From: Paenibacillus ginsengarvi
GTDB lineage: Bacteria > Bacillota > Bacilli > Paenibacillales > NBRC-103111
NCBI RefSeq assembly: GCF_003626695.1
Contig: NZ_RBAH01000027.1
Span: 61,515-125,514, forward strand
Reading direction: 5' to 3'
Length of the DNA stretch: 64,000 nt
The notes beneath the pieces were generated by a model that worked only from the letters and a program-made list of their open reading frames with translations, was not told the DNA's origin and made no database searches. Shown here in pieces: positions 41,027 to 49,820 of this stretch (position 1 is its first letter; every line of letters starts with the position of its first letter). Position numbers and translations under genes: made by a program.

Positions 41027-42199
41027 TTACGCTTGACACATCTCATTGATATTAATTTCCGGAACCGGTCTGCCAAGCACCCGGTAATAAATCTGTTCGT
41101 ACTGCGCCGTAATCAGATCGTTGCAGAACGTTCGTCTCGCCCGATCCAGACAGGCTTTCGACATCGCCTCGTACAAGCTGTCGTCTTGAAGCAGCCGCAC
41201 CGCATAGTCGGCCATTAACTCCGTATCGCCGATTCCGGCCAAAAATCCGGTTTCACCATGTGTAATCAGCTCCGGTATACCGCCCGCATTCGAACCAACC
41301 GTCGGAACGCCGCACGCCATCCCCTCCAGCGCTACCAGCCCGAAGCTCTCCTTCTCGGAAGGGAGCAGCATGACGTCCGCCATCGAGATGACCTGTGCGA
41401 CATCATCCTGCTTGCCGGCAAAGATGACGCGGTCCGTCAGCCCCATCTCCTTGACCTTGCATATCGTCTTCGACAGCTCCGGGCCTTCGCCGACGAACAG
41501 CAGCTTGGACGGCACTTGCCTCAGCACTTTGGCGAATACGTCCACAACGTCTCCGATCCGTTTGACGGGGCGGAAGTTCGAGATGTGCAGCAGCAGCTTT
41601 TCGTCCGGCTTCACGAAATCGCGCCGCATTGACGCTACGTCCCTCGGGTAGTACACCCGTTTGTCCACGAAATTGTACGCCAAATCGATCGGCTTGTCGA
41701 TCGAGAGCAGCTCCCGCGTTTCGCGGATCAAATCCTGGGACACCGCCGTCACCGCATCGCTGCGTTCGATACCGAGACGGATCATATCGCTCAGCGACTC
41801 GTCTTGTCCGAGTACCGTTATATCCGTTCCGTGAAGCGTCGTAATAACTTTCAGGTCGCTGCCGGCCATTTCCTTCGCCAAAAACGCGCACACCGCATGC
41901 GGTACCGCGTAATGTACGTGGAGCAGATCAAGCTGCTCCATTTTGGCGACCTGCGCCATTTTGCTCGCCAGCGACAAGTCGTACGGCGGATATTTGAACA
42001 CGTAGTAGTCGTTAACCTCAACTTCGTGATAAAAAATGTTTTTATGAAATTTCCCTAGCCGGAACGGTACGCTGTGGGTGATGAAATGGACCTGATGCCC
42101 TTTTTCCGCGAGCAGCTTGCCGAGCTCCGTAGCGACTACGCCGGAGCCGCCAAGCGAAGGGTAGCACGTAATGCCGATCTTTAGACGGTCACTGTTCAT
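41027..42199 (-). CDS. bshA: N-acetyl-alpha-D-glucosaminyl L-malate synthase, bacillithiol pathway
   Basis: The 390-residue GT4-family glycosyltransferase joins UDP-GlcNAc to malate in the first bacillithiol step. It shows ITCYPSLGGSGVVATELGK at the N-terminus, LHVHYAVPHAVCA, LHISNFRPVKRI and the C-terminal GT4 signature EKESFGLVALEGMACGVPTV. Directly upstream is bshB1 for the next step, and the order matches B. subtilis ypjG-ypjH. bshC, the final enzyme, is not in this window. The gene ends 44 bp before the cca start. Confidence 0.94.
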   Translation of the reverse strand: MNSDRLKIGITCYPSLGGSGVVATELGKLLAEKGHQVHFITHSVPFRLGKFHKNIFYHEVEVNDYYVFKYPPYDLSLASKMAQVAKMEQLDLLHVHYAVPHAVCAFLAKEMAGSDLKVITTLHGTDITVLGQDESLSDMIRLGIERSDAVTAVSQDLIRETRELLSIDKPIDLAYNFVDKRVYYPRDVASMRRDFVKPDEKLLLHISNFRPVKRIGDVVDVFAKVLRQVPSKLLFVGEGPELSKTICKVKEMGLTDRVIFAGKQDDVAQVISMADVMLLPSEKESFGLVALEGMACGVPTVGSNAGGIPELITHGETGFLAGIGDTELMADYAVRLLQDDSLYEAMSKACLDRARRTFCNDLITAQYEQIYYRVLGRPVPEININEMCQA

Positions 42200-42241
42200 T
42201 CGTTTCGTCCCTCCTCTGCCTTTACTATATTCCGTCCGTCG

Positions 42242-42943
42242 TCAAAATAGGTCGACTAACAGCGGAAGCTTGGATACGAAGCCCTCGGCATACGGAACCA
42301 GCCGTTTTTGCCCGAGCAGCCGGTCGCGCGCCTCTACCCGCTCCAGATAATCCTGGTTGAGCGGCGTCGCCACGAAGCCGTTACCGCCCGAAACGGGAGT
42401 GAACTGGCTGGCGTACGCCTGCAAAGACGCCGTTTTGGATGCATATGTATTCGTAACATCGACCATTACGTCGCATTCGTATAAATCGTTTATGAAATAA
42501 AAGTACAATTGCTGAACGGCTGCCGCCTCCGTATCCGGCAAGTAGCGGCGCAGCTTGGCGTTAAACACCGCCTCCTGCACAAGGTGGCTGCATGCGATAT
42601 GATCCGGGTGACGATCCTGCCAATACGGCGCGAAGACGATACGCGGCTTCAGCCTGCGAATCTCCTCGGTAATCGCGTCCACGGCGTCTTTGGACATGTA
42701 CAATCCGCGGTCCGGCATGCCCAGATTGGAGCGCTGGGCAAGCCCGAGGATACGCCCTGCTTCTTCGGCTTCCCGGCGTCTCGTTTCCACATCGCCGTTC
42801 GAGGACATTTCAGCCCGGGTCAGGTCGCAAATGGCCACCCGAAACCCGGCCAACGTATGCTTCGCTATCGTGCCGGCCATCCCGATCTCGGCATCGTCGG
42901 GATGGGCGCCGAAAATTAATAGATCTACTGTTTGATCAAGCAT
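42242..42943 (-). CDS. bshB1: Bacillithiol biosynthesis deacetylase BshB1
   Basis: The 233-residue zinc-dependent PIG-L/LmbE deacetylase removes the acetyl group from GlcNAc-malate. The zinc motif is FGAHPDDAEIGMAG (residues ~11-24, HPDD), with the third ligand in DRHPDHIACSHLV. It has the typical BshB1 C-terminus (AEGFVSKLPLLVDLF). The start is next to the stop of the second mgsA copy (1 bp apart), so translation is probably coupled. It is followed by bshA. Confidence 0.94.
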   Translation of the reverse strand: MLDQTVDLLIFGAHPDDAEIGMAGTIAKHTLAGFRVAICDLTRAEMSSNGDVETRRREAEEAGRILGLAQRSNLGMPDRGLYMSKDAVDAITEEIRRLKPRIVFAPYWQDRHPDHIACSHLVQEAVFNAKLRRYLPDTEAAAVQQLYFYFINDLYECDVMVDVTNTYASKTASLQAYASQFTPVSGGNGFVATPLNQDYLERVEARDRLLGQKRLVPYAEGFVSKLPLLVDLF

Positions 42944-42944
42944 A

Positions 42945-43361
42945 TCAGATCACACCCGGTTTATATTTATCTTTCAGGTCCCGCCATCCGAACTCTCCGC
43001 GTCCGAGCGAGCGTACAAGCAGCTCTGCGGAAGCAATGTTCGTGGCCACGGGAATGCCCTGGACGTCACACAACCGAAGCAGCGCAATAATATCCGGTTC
43101 GTGCGGCTGCGCCATAAGCGGATCACGCAGGAAAATGACGAGGTCCATCTCGTTGCGGGCTACCATTGCGCCGATCTGCTGATCACCGCCGAGAGGCCCC
43201 GACATAAAGCGGTGCACTTGCAGGCTCGTGCTTTCCATCACCTTCGTGCCGGTAGTTCCCGTTGCAAACAGCTCGTGATGACGGAATACTTCTTCATAAG
43301 CGATAACAAAATTGACCATTTCTTCTTTTTTACGGTCATGGGCGATTAAAGCGATATTCAC
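42945..43361 (-). CDS. mgsA: Methylglyoxal synthase, second copy in conserved locus
   Basis: The 138-residue enzyme shares with the 6.4-kb copy the motifs IALIAHDRKKEE, GPLGGDQQIG and PHEPDIIALLRLCDV, carrying the catalytic Asp and His residues. I start it at the GTG at 43361 with GGAGGGG upstream; an earlier in-frame start adds 15 unrelated residues. It lies between dapB and bshB1, as in B. subtilis, so this is the likely ancestral copy. Bacillithiol helps detoxify methylglyoxal, which fits its place next to bshB1. Confidence 0.95.
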   Translation of the reverse strand: MNIALIAHDRKKEEMVNFVIAYEEVFRHHELFATGTTGTKVMESTSLQVHRFMSGPLGGDQQIGAMVARNEMDLVIFLRDPLMAQPHEPDIIALLRLCDVQGIPVATNIASAELLVRSLGRGEFGWRDLKDKYKPGVI

Positions 43362-43429
43362 TCCAGTTCCCCTCCAGGTTCGTCTCTGTGTATGCGGGCA
43401 ATCCAAGTTTTAGGATGTTTATAGCATCA

Positions 43430-44236
43430 TTAGTCGATAAAATGTTCGAACCCGTAAACGATACCGCTTAGCTCCATCGCCTTCTTGATCGACAGATTGA
43501 CGCCCGGCATGTACCCGGCGCGATCATAGGAATCATGGCGTACTTTCAGCGTTTGTCCGAAGCCGCCAAAGATGACTTCCTGCTGAGCGAACACGCCTGG
43601 CAGCCGCACGCTATGAATGCGGAAGCCGTTATAATAGCCGCCCCTTGCGCCTTCGATCGTTTCTTTTTCGTTCGGATTTCCTTGCCGCAGCTCCTGGCGG
43701 TTTTGCGCGATCAGCTCGGCCGTTTTGATCGACGTGCCGGATGGGGCGTCGAGCTTCTGATCGCCGTGATATTCGATAATTTCCACATGCGGCATATACT
43801 TCGCCGCTTGGGCGGCAAATTTCATCATTAGAATCGCCCCGATCGAGAAGTTCGGCGCGACGATGCCCCCGATGCCGTTATCCTTGCAGAGCTTGTCCAA
43901 TTCCTCGATATGTTCCGGAGCGAGCCCCGTCGTACCGATAACCGGCCGAACCTTATGCTTAATGGCGATGCGGCTGTTGATCATAACCGTATGCGGGGTT
44001 GTAAAGTCAACCAATACATGCGCATCCGCGTTCTCCAGCGCTTCTTCCAGATCCGTCTTCACCGTGATGCCGCAAGGCTCCTTGCCCACTAGCGTACCGG
44101 CGTCCATTCCTGCGCCCGAACGATTCACTACCGCCGCCACAAGCTGCAGTTCGGGATCGGCGAGCACCATCTTGACAACCTCCTGCCCCATTCTTCCGTT
44201 TGCTCCGGCTACTGCTACGTGAATTTTTGCGTTCAT
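43430..44236 (-). CDS. dapB: 4-hydroxy-tetrahydrodipicolinate reductase
   Basis: The 268-residue NAD(P)H-dependent enzyme of lysine/diaminopimelate synthesis has the Rossmann loop VAGANGRMGQEVVKMV (residues ~8-23). VDFTTPHTV and IGTTG follow, then the substrate-binding E(I)IEYHGDQKLDAPSGTS, whose typical form is HHxxKxDAPSGT; here the pair reads YHGDQK. The length is normal. It starts the conserved dapB-mgsA-bshB1-bshA-cca-birA string and provides dipicolinate and cell-wall precursors. Confidence 0.95.
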   Translation of the reverse strand: MNAKIHVAVAGANGRMGQEVVKMVLADPELQLVAAVVNRSGAGMDAGTLVGKEPCGITVKTDLEEALENADAHVLVDFTTPHTVMINSRIAIKHKVRPVIGTTGLAPEHIEELDKLCKDNGIGGIVAPNFSIGAILMMKFAAQAAKYMPHVEIIEYHGDQKLDAPSGTSIKTAELIAQNRQELRQGNPNEKETIEGARGGYYNGFRIHSVRLPGVFAQQEVIFGGFGQTLKVRHDSYDRAGYMPGVNLSIKKAMELSGIVYGFEHFID

Positions 44237-44347
44237 TTCCAGTTCCCCTTTATCGATAAGAAGTAAGTTGCAAGAAGTAAAATGGAACAGGCGAAACCGC
44301 GCTCGGTCCGTTCGCCTATTCGGTGAAATCCGTACAGCATATGACAG

Positions 44348-44686
44348 CTAGCCTTGTTCGGTGTCCTTTTTGGTCCACCGGTCGGCATCGCGGGTTTGAA
44401 ACTTCTGCATAACCGCATCATGCGCCTTCGTCAGATCGATCCCGAGCGAATTGGCGAAGCATACGGTAATAAATAAAATGTCGCCGAGCTCCAGTTCGAT
44501 GGAGTTGTCGGCTTCCGTCGCTTTTTTCGGCTTCTGGCCGAACTGATGATTCACTTCGCGGGCCAGCTCGCCGACTTCCTCGGACATCCGGGCTAGCATG
44601 GCAAGCGGACTGAAATAGCCTTCTTTGAATTGTGAAATGTACTTGTCCACTTCCCGCTGTATTTCTTGCAGCGATTTTTCCGACAT
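44348..44686 (-). CDS. ypjD: MazG-like nucleotide pyrophosphohydrolase
   Basis: The 112-residue helical protein has the MazG/dUTPase-superfamily pattern: EEVGELAREVNHQFG (ExxE) followed by ELGDILFITVCFANSLGIDL (ExxD), which together bind Mg. It would hydrolyse nucleoside triphosphates, possibly damaged ones. ypjD lies just before dapB in B. subtilis, matching this position. GGAAGGGG precedes the ATG. Substrate not assignable by eye. Confidence 0.9.
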   Translation of the reverse strand: MSEKSLQEIQREVDKYISQFKEGYFSPLAMLARMSEEVGELAREVNHQFGQKPKKATEADNSIELELGDILFITVCFANSLGIDLTKAHDAVMQKFQTRDADRWTKKDTEQG

Positions 44687-44730
44687 ACGGCTCCCCTTCC
44701 GTTAGTTGCGGCTGCAATATCGAGCCCTTT

Positions 44731-44750
44731 TTAACATATATACATGTTAA
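44731..44750. promoter_or_regulatory. Palindrome between ypjD and the YitT gene
   Basis: TTAACAT and ATGTTAA form perfect 7-bp arms around six bases. Outside it CCCTTTT and AAAAGGG extend the symmetry with a 4-base bulge. It lies in the divergent region and could be an operator or an mRNA hairpin. Confidence 0.45.
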
Positions 44751-44876
44751 CGCAAAAGGGAGGATGAAAACAAATATTTTTTGCTGCCGCCTCGCACCGT
44801 ATAGAACGCGGGCGCACGTTCCGGGTATACTAATGGATAACGATGCGCTAGAAGCGGAGAGGAGTGAACCACCCGG

Positions 44877-45743
44877 GTGATATCACGAGGGCTGCAAGCA
44901 CTGAAACTGTGGATACCTATCGCCATTGGAACGGCTATTTACGCGTTTGGACTTCATTATTTCGTATTGCCGAATGAGCTGATGGAAGGCGGCCTCACCG
45001 GCATTTCCTTGCTGCTCCATTATTCGCTTGACCTGCCGATCTCCGTGACGACACTCGTTCTGAACATCCCCTTGTTCATTCTCGGCTGGAAAACGATCGG
45101 GAGATCGGCCATGTTGTATACGGTGCTGGGTGCGGTCGCGTTGTCGTTTTTTTTGTGGGTGATGGAAATAGCCATCGAGCGCGGCTGGATCGTTCCGTTT
45201 CGAACGGAGCAGGACTTCTTCCTGTCGACGCTGTATGCGGGACTTACGCTCGGCATCGGGCTTGGCATCGTGTTCCGTTTCGGCGGCACGACCGGCGGGA
45301 CGGACATTATCGCCAGTCTGCTCTCCAAAACGCGAGGCTGGAGCATCGGCCAGGTCATTTTGGCCGTCGATGTGCTCGTCATCGGCACTTCTCTCTTGTA
45401 CATACCGAAGGAAAAAGTGATGTATACCCTCGTTGCCGTTTTCGTCGCTTCGCGTACGATCGATTTTATTACGGAAGGCGCCTATTCCGCCAAAGCGTTC
45501 ACGATCATGTCGAGCGACGGCAAAATTATCGCCGAAACGATCACGCGGGAGCTCGAGCGAGGCGTGACCTTGTTCCCGGCAAAGGGCGCGTACTCGCAAA
45601 CGAGCAAAAACGTCGTATACTGTGTCGTCTCACGGCAAGAAACGAGAAGACTGAAAACGATCGTCAAACGCATCGACCCGAACGCTTTCATCGTCATTTC
45701 CGATGTGCACGACGTCCTCGGCGAAGGGTTCAAAGGCCGTTAG
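44877..45743 (+). CDS. ypjC: YitT family membrane protein
   Basis: The 288-residue protein has five to six N-terminal membrane segments, among them IAIGTAIYAFGLHYFVLPNELMEGG (split) and GIGLGIVFRFGGTTGGTDIIA. A C-terminal cytoplasmic DUF2179 domain (residues ~215-288) contains ERGVTLFPAKGAYSQTSKNVVYCVV. It starts at GTG with GAGAGGAG upstream. Its location opposite ypjD and ypjB matches ypjC of B. subtilis, although here it points away from ypjB. Function unknown; some family members affect spore or membrane processes. Confidence 0.88.
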   Translation: MISRGLQALKLWIPIAIGTAIYAFGLHYFVLPNELMEGGLTGISLLLHYSLDLPISVTTLVLNIPLFILGWKTIGRSAMLYTVLGAVALSFFLWVMEIAIERGWIVPFRTEQDFFLSTLYAGLTLGIGLGIVFRFGGTTGGTDIIASLLSKTRGWSIGQVILAVDVLVIGTSLLYIPKEKVMYTLVAVFVASRTIDFITEGAYSAKAFTIMSSDGKIIAETITRELERGVTLFPAKGAYSQTSKNVVYCVVSRQETRRLKTIVKRIDPNAFIVISDVHDVLGEGFKGR

Positions 45744-45766
45744 GAGCTTCTAGTTGCAAAAATGAC

Positions 45767-45796
45767 AAGGGCACGGATACGTTCCTCCGTGCCCTT
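45767..45796. terminator. Terminator between convergent ypjC and ypjB
   Basis: A perfect 11-bp stem (45767-45777 with 45786-45796) lies between the two converging genes. On the minus strand GTCATTTTTG follows, so it best terminates ypjB. Confidence 0.75.
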
Positions 45797-45848
45797 CAGC
45801 TTATATATGTATACGACAAGCGTTCTCCACAATTACCGCCAGGTACGT

Positions 45849-46718
45849 CTACCATCCGCCGCCCCGGTGCCCGCCTCCGAATGAATTGCGCTCAAAGTCG
45901 AAAATGCGCCAAGCCGCAAACGATAAAACAGCGACGATAATCGAACCGAGCACGAGCACCCATGTAAGCGGAACATGCTTTTGCACGATCGGCATATAAA
46001 CGGCGCGGTCGCTTCGCCCGAACAGCTCGTCAAGCGTCGTATGCATATGCATCAGCCCATTGTCCAATTGCCGCAAATCGAGATCCGTTTGCGACAACTG
46101 CTTACGCATGAACACAAACAGCGAATCCAGCTTTTCCACATCGCTCGGCGTTCGGCTGATGAGAAGCGATGGCCGGATCGTAGCGTAGCGGGATTGCAGC
46201 TGATTCAGATAACCCTCGGCCTGCGGCTTGTTGCGCGCTTGAACCGCTTGTCCGAACTGCGTCGTCAGCTCTTTCATCCCTTTATAATATTGCAGCCACA
46301 TCGGCTGATTCGCGTGCGTCAGTGCGTCGGTAGCGAGCCGGATTTGAGCGGCGGCGGCTTGTCCTTCCTCGGCGGAATATTGCGAAGACGAAAGCACCCG
46401 CTTGGCATATACGATCGAGTCGCTTAAAGCGCCCACCCCTTCGACCGAAGCGATCCCCGTAAAACGAATATCGGTCATTTTGCCGCTCACTTCCTCCAGC
46501 GTGGCACGCGCATTATCCAAACGCCCGTCCATCACATGGCGGTAAAACTCGTCAGCAGCCGCGTTTAATTGCTCCACCTGTTTCCACTGCTCGGCTGTAA
46601 CCGCCTTCCCCGATTCGGCCGGTTTTTCTTTAACGCATCCCGCCAAAGCGAAGAAAACAAATACGACTGCCAATACGATAGCGGCGGGCGATAAACGTCC
46701 CCCGGCTCTAACAAACAT
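45849..46718 (-). CDS. ypjB: Sporulation-associated lipoprotein-like protein YpjB
   Basis: The 289-residue product begins with a hydrophobic leader ending in LAGC (residues ~24-27), compatible with a lipobox. A long helical extracytoplasmic domain follows, then a C-terminal membrane helix (residues ~250-272, WVLVLGSIIVAVLSFAAW) and a Gly/His-rich tail. YpjB proteins are linked to sporulation in Bacillus. GGGGGGATG precedes the ATG. It lies 19 bp after ypjA in the same direction. The combination of lipobox and C-terminal helix would anchor it twice, unless the leader is not cleaved. Confidence 0.85.
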   Translation of the reverse strand: MFVRAGGRLSPAAIVLAVVFVFFALAGCVKEKPAESGKAVTAEQWKQVEQLNAAADEFYRHVMDGRLDNARATLEEVSGKMTDIRFTGIASVEGVGALSDSIVYAKRVLSSSQYSAEEGQAAAAQIRLATDALTHANQPMWLQYYKGMKELTTQFGQAVQARNKPQAEGYLNQLQSRYATIRPSLLISRTPSDVEKLDSLFVFMRKQLSQTDLDLRQLDNGLMHMHTTLDELFGRSDRAVYMPIVQKHVPLTWVLVLGSIIVAVLSFAAWRIFDFERNSFGGGHRGGGW

Positions 46719-46737
46719 CGGACATCCCCCCTTGAGA

Positions 46738-47376
46738 TCATCTTATGGGGGTTTGTCCGATTTTAGACCAACGTATCGTAAGCGCAACGACTGCCGTGCT
46801 AATCACGGTCATCGCCCATGTAAACAGCTCAATGACGCCCAAATCGTCCAGCAGGACGTCCCGCAGCCAAGGATAGATCAGTTGATGATAGTCCAGCCAG
46901 TCGTTCAGGAACAGCAGCGCCATCGCAAACAAAAGATGGGCAAGCCGCACGCGAAACCGGCCGATGAACAGAAGCGCTTCCACCGCCATGCCAAGATGGG
47001 AAGCAATCAGCATCCACTCTTCCCAGACGAGCGTGCTGCCTTGATAAGCTACGGCGGCATTCATCGCCACTGCCCAGACGCCGTATTTGACCGAGGAGAC
47101 GGCGCCGAGCGCGGCAATAAAGCCGACTCCGTACGTTCCCGCCACTTTCGGGGCGAACAGGATGATCCCGAGCGATACTGTGAACCAAAGGCTGGCCGTC
47201 GGGCTATCCGGTACGAACAATACAAGCCAGGCGGGCATTTTGCTCACCGTATCGACGATTTGATCCCAATACCAGACATACCCGTATACGGTGCCGAGTA
47301 CGTTGATGACGAACAGCAGGAGCAGGAACGAACGATTGTGCATCACTATGCGGTTAAACCAATACCAGATCGACAC
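46738..47376 (-). CDS. ypjA: DUF1405 integral membrane protein YpjA
   Basis: The 212-residue product has about six hydrophobic segments and matches the YpjA/DUF1405 pattern, with FNRIVMHNRSFLLLLFVINV at the N-terminus and a conserved DYHQLIYPWLR segment near the end. I prefer the GTG at 47376, because AGGAGG lies 7 nt upstream. An ATG two codons earlier sits too close to it. It follows qcrC after a hairpin and precedes ypjB, as in B. subtilis. Function unknown. Confidence 0.88.
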   Translation of the reverse strand: MSIWYWFNRIVMHNRSFLLLLFVINVLGTVYGYVWYWDQIVDTVSKMPAWLVLFVPDSPTASLWFTVSLGIILFAPKVAGTYGVGFIAALGAVSSVKYGVWAVAMNAAVAYQGSTLVWEEWMLIASHLGMAVEALLFIGRFRVRLAHLLFAMALLFLNDWLDYHQLIYPWLRDVLLDDLGVIELFTWAMTVISTAVVALTIRWSKIGQTPIR

Positions 47377-47409
47377 TTGCATTCCTCCTTCCCGCTTGCC
47401 TACAGAAAA

Positions 47410-47437
47410 GCCTGACCGTTAGAACAAACGGTCAGGC
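47410..47437 (-). terminator. Terminator of the qcrABC operon
   Basis: A perfect 11-bp stem (47410-47420 with 47427-47437) lies just after the qcrC stop. On the minus strand TTTTCTG follows the stem. Some readthrough into ypjA-ypjB is possible. Confidence 0.7.
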
Positions 47438-47449
47438 CTCATTTCTTGC

Positions 47450-48340
47450 CTATTGCTTCTTTTGTTTAGCGAGCCATTCGGCCATTTTGTCGATATCGGC
47501 TGCGCTCAAGCCTTTTTGGATGTTGGCGTCGTATTGCGCGCTCATCCCCGGAGCTTGACCGTTTTTGATAATATTCATAATCTCGTCTTTCGTATGCTTG
47601 TCGCCGATTCCGCGAAGCGTAGGAGCCGCTGGGCTGCCTTTCAAATCTTTGGCGTGACAAGATACGCAAGTCGCTTTTTGATAAGCCTGATAGCCCGGAT
47701 CGTCTTCGGCGACAATTGCGGCTGCCGCAGGTTTCTTGGCGCCGCCGCTGCCGGACGTATTACCGGCTTTTTTCGCTTCTTTCATTTCTTCTTCACGCTT
47801 GATATGCTCCGGAACGATGTTCTTATCCGTCAGCTCTTTCTCATAGTGCATCCAGGAGACGACTGTCAAGTGGATACAAGCGATTAAGGTAACGAACATG
47901 AACGCCGAAGCCATCGGGCGTCTGTAGAAGCGTCTTTCTTTACCCGTGTCCAGGAACGGAGCGAGCAGCAAACCGCCGAACGCGATACCCGGAATGATGA
48001 TCGAGCCGATAAAGATTTTCAAAGCGCTGCCCGAAACGTACGGGTATTTCAAGAATTGGTACAAAAACAGGAAGTACCAGTCCGGCATCGGAATAATAGC
48101 CGTATTAGTCGGGTCAGCCGGATATCCCAGCGGAGCCGCCTCTTGCATAACGAGCACTAGCACGCCTACGAGAGCGACGCAGCCGACCATCCATTCCTTT
48201 AGCAGGAAGTTAGGAATAAATACTTCCGACTTGCCGGGAAACGCCGAATAATCGGGTGGAACCTGCAAGCCGCCGCCTTTGCGTACGCGGGAATCCCCGA
48301 CGTATACCACTTTTTCATTTGATTTATGGCCGTGTGCCAC
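47450..48340 (-). CDS. qcrC: Menaquinol-cytochrome c reductase, subunit IV-cytochrome c fusion
   Basis: The 296-residue protein has a b6f subunit IV-like N-terminal half with about three membrane helices (residues ~45-165, with PMPDWYFLFLYQFLKY). A Lys/Ala/Gly-rich linker leads to a C-terminal cytochrome c domain with CVSCH (residues ~227-231) and a later APGMSAQ, likely the axial Met. This fusion is typical of Bacillus-type bc complexes. It starts at GTG behind GGGAGG, 19 bp after qcrB. It passes electrons from menaquinol to cytochrome oxidases. Confidence 0.95.
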   Translation of the reverse strand: MAHGHKSNEKVVYVGDSRVRKGGGLQVPPDYSAFPGKSEVFIPNFLLKEWMVGCVALVGVLVLVMQEAAPLGYPADPTNTAIIPMPDWYFLFLYQFLKYPYVSGSALKIFIGSIIIPGIAFGGLLLAPFLDTGKERRFYRRPMASAFMFVTLIACIHLTVVSWMHYEKELTDKNIVPEHIKREEEMKEAKKAGNTSGSGGAKKPAAAAIVAEDDPGYQAYQKATCVSCHAKDLKGSPAAPTLRGIGDKHTKDEIMNIIKNGQAPGMSAQYDANIQKGLSAADIDKMAEWLAKQKKQ

Positions 48341-48359
48341 GCATTCGTCCTCCCTTCGA

Positions 48360-49031
48360 TTATAGCGGTCCGGAAATGCCTTGCTTGCGGATCATGAAGA
48401 AGTGACCGGCGAGCAGCGCAAGTAGAACCCCAGGCAAGAAGAATACATGAAGCGCGAAGAAACGGGTGAGCGTCTGAGCGCCTACGATCTCGCCGCCTTG
48501 CAGGAAAATACCGATGTATTCACCAATAACCGGTACCGAAGTCGCAATCCCGATACCGACCTTCGTTGCGAAGTACGCTTTGTTGTCCCAAGGCAACAAG
48601 TAACCGGTAAATCCGAGGCCGAGCATGATGAAGAAAATAAGCATCCCGACGACCCAGTTCATTTCGCGAGGCGCTTTGTACGAACCCGTAAAAAATACGC
48701 GAAGCGTATGTAGGAACATCATAACGATAACCAAGCTCGCGCCCCAATGGTGCATCCCGCGGACGATTACGCCGAATGCGACTTTATTCTGCAAGTAGTC
48801 GACGCTCGTATACGCGTTAATAATATCGGGCACGTAGTACATCGTCAGAAACATCCCCGACAAAATCTGGATGATGACCAGGAAGAAGGTCAGTCCGCCA
48901 AAGCAGTATACGAATGCGGAAAAGTGATGCGCCGGGTTGACATGCTCCGGTACTTCGTGATCAGCTACGTCTCGCCATAAAGGGGTTATATCAAGACGCT
49001 CGTCAATCCAGTTGTACATGCTTTTGAACAT
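48360..49031 (-). CDS. qcrB: Menaquinol-cytochrome c reductase cytochrome b subunit
   Basis: The 223-residue membrane protein has four helices and the b6-type haem ligand pattern: GMHHWGASLVIVMMFLHTLRVFFTGSYK and FFALHVFFLPGVLLALLAGHFF (both given in parts here), with GYLLPWDNKAYFATKVG between. It binds two b haems plus the quinol sites with QcrC. AGGAGG precedes the ATG by 12 nt. It is the middle gene of qcrABC, 17 bp after qcrA. Confidence 0.95.
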   Translation of the reverse strand: MFKSMYNWIDERLDITPLWRDVADHEVPEHVNPAHHFSAFVYCFGGLTFFLVIIQILSGMFLTMYYVPDIINAYTSVDYLQNKVAFGVIVRGMHHWGASLVIVMMFLHTLRVFFTGSYKAPREMNWVVGMLIFFIMLGLGFTGYLLPWDNKAYFATKVGIGIATSVPVIGEYIGIFLQGGEIVGAQTLTRFFALHVFFLPGVLLALLAGHFFMIRKQGISGPL

Positions 49032-49048
49032 TTGATCGTAACGCCTCC

Positions 49049-49591
49049 TTATTTCGTGACATGCTGATTCGGCTGTACTTTACCGAGATACACAAATCCG
49101 CTCTCGATCTTGATCTTGTACTCGTCAAGAGGAAGCGGAGCTACAGCCAAGTTCTTGCCTTCCTTGGTGTAATGCGCTTCGTGACAAGGACAGAAAAATT
49201 GGTTCGGATACCGCGTATCCGCATTCCAGTTTACCGTACAGCCGAGATGCTTACACACCGGAGACAACGCGTAGACCGCGCCCTTCTCGTCCTTCATGAT
49301 CCAGGCTTCAAGTTCGATATCGCTTTCGTACCAGCCGTCGACTTGATGAATCTGGAACTTGAACGACTTCGGTTCGTTCGTGATTTTGCTTTCTTCGACA
49401 ACCTTCACGAAGTCGCCTGCGCCGGTCGGTTGCAGAATCGGGTCGACCGCAAAACGGATCATCGGTATCGTCACACCGGCCGCCATGAAAGCAGTCGTTC
49501 CTCCGAGGGCATACGATAAAAATTGACGGCGGGACATTTCGCGCCGTGTCGTCGGTTGTTCGGAAGAGTGCTTGTGCTTTGCGTCATTCAT
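49049..49591 (-). CDS. qcrA: Rieske iron-sulphur subunit of menaquinol-cytochrome c reductase
   Basis: The 180-residue protein has an N-terminal twin-arginine-like region and membrane anchor (MSRRQFLSYALGGTTAF, residues ~20-36). The Rieske domain has the cluster ligands CKHLGC and CPCHEAHY (Cys-x-His and Cys-x-x-His), with disulphide cysteines in the same loops. I start it at the ATG at 49591 behind AAAGGGGG; an earlier in-frame start adds a basic segment without a ribosome-binding site. A strong promoter lies about 80-110 bp upstream. Confidence 0.95.
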   Translation of the reverse strand: MNDAKHKHSSEQPTTRREMSRRQFLSYALGGTTAFMAAGVTIPMIRFAVDPILQPTGAGDFVKVVEESKITNEPKSFKFQIHQVDGWYESDIELEAWIMKDEKGAVYALSPVCKHLGCTVNWNADTRYPNQFFCPCHEAHYTKEGKNLAVAPLPLDEYKIKIESGFVYLGKVQPNQHVTK

Positions 49592-49626
49592 TCGTCTTCT
49601 ACCCCCTTTTATGCCATTTATCGCAC

Positions 49627-49641
49627 GTCGTAATTTACGAC
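49627..49641. promoter_or_regulatory. Palindrome in the qcr leader
   Basis: GTCGTAA and TTACGAC form perfect 7-bp arms around one base, between the promoter and the qcrA start. It is a possible repressor operator or a small RNA hairpin. Confidence 0.45.
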
Positions 49642-49670
49642 ACTTCATTGCACAATACTAGGACATTACT

Positions 49671-49699
49671 ATAATAGCTTAGGACATGTAGAGCGTCAA
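49671..49699 (-). promoter_or_regulatory. SigA-type promoter of qcrABC
   Basis: Minus-strand TTGACG (49694-49699) and TATTAT (49671-49676) are spaced 17 bp. A directly repeated AGGACAT lies at 49660 and 49681, around the -10 element. Confidence 0.72.
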
Positions 49700-49820
49700 G
49701 AATGTTAACTTTGCATTTCCGAGCCGTTTCGATTTGTTCGAGGCAACATTTAACGAAATTGTCACAAGTTCATCCCGAACTTATCGTTCACCATTTTCCT
49801 GACAATCATACGTATCGGAA

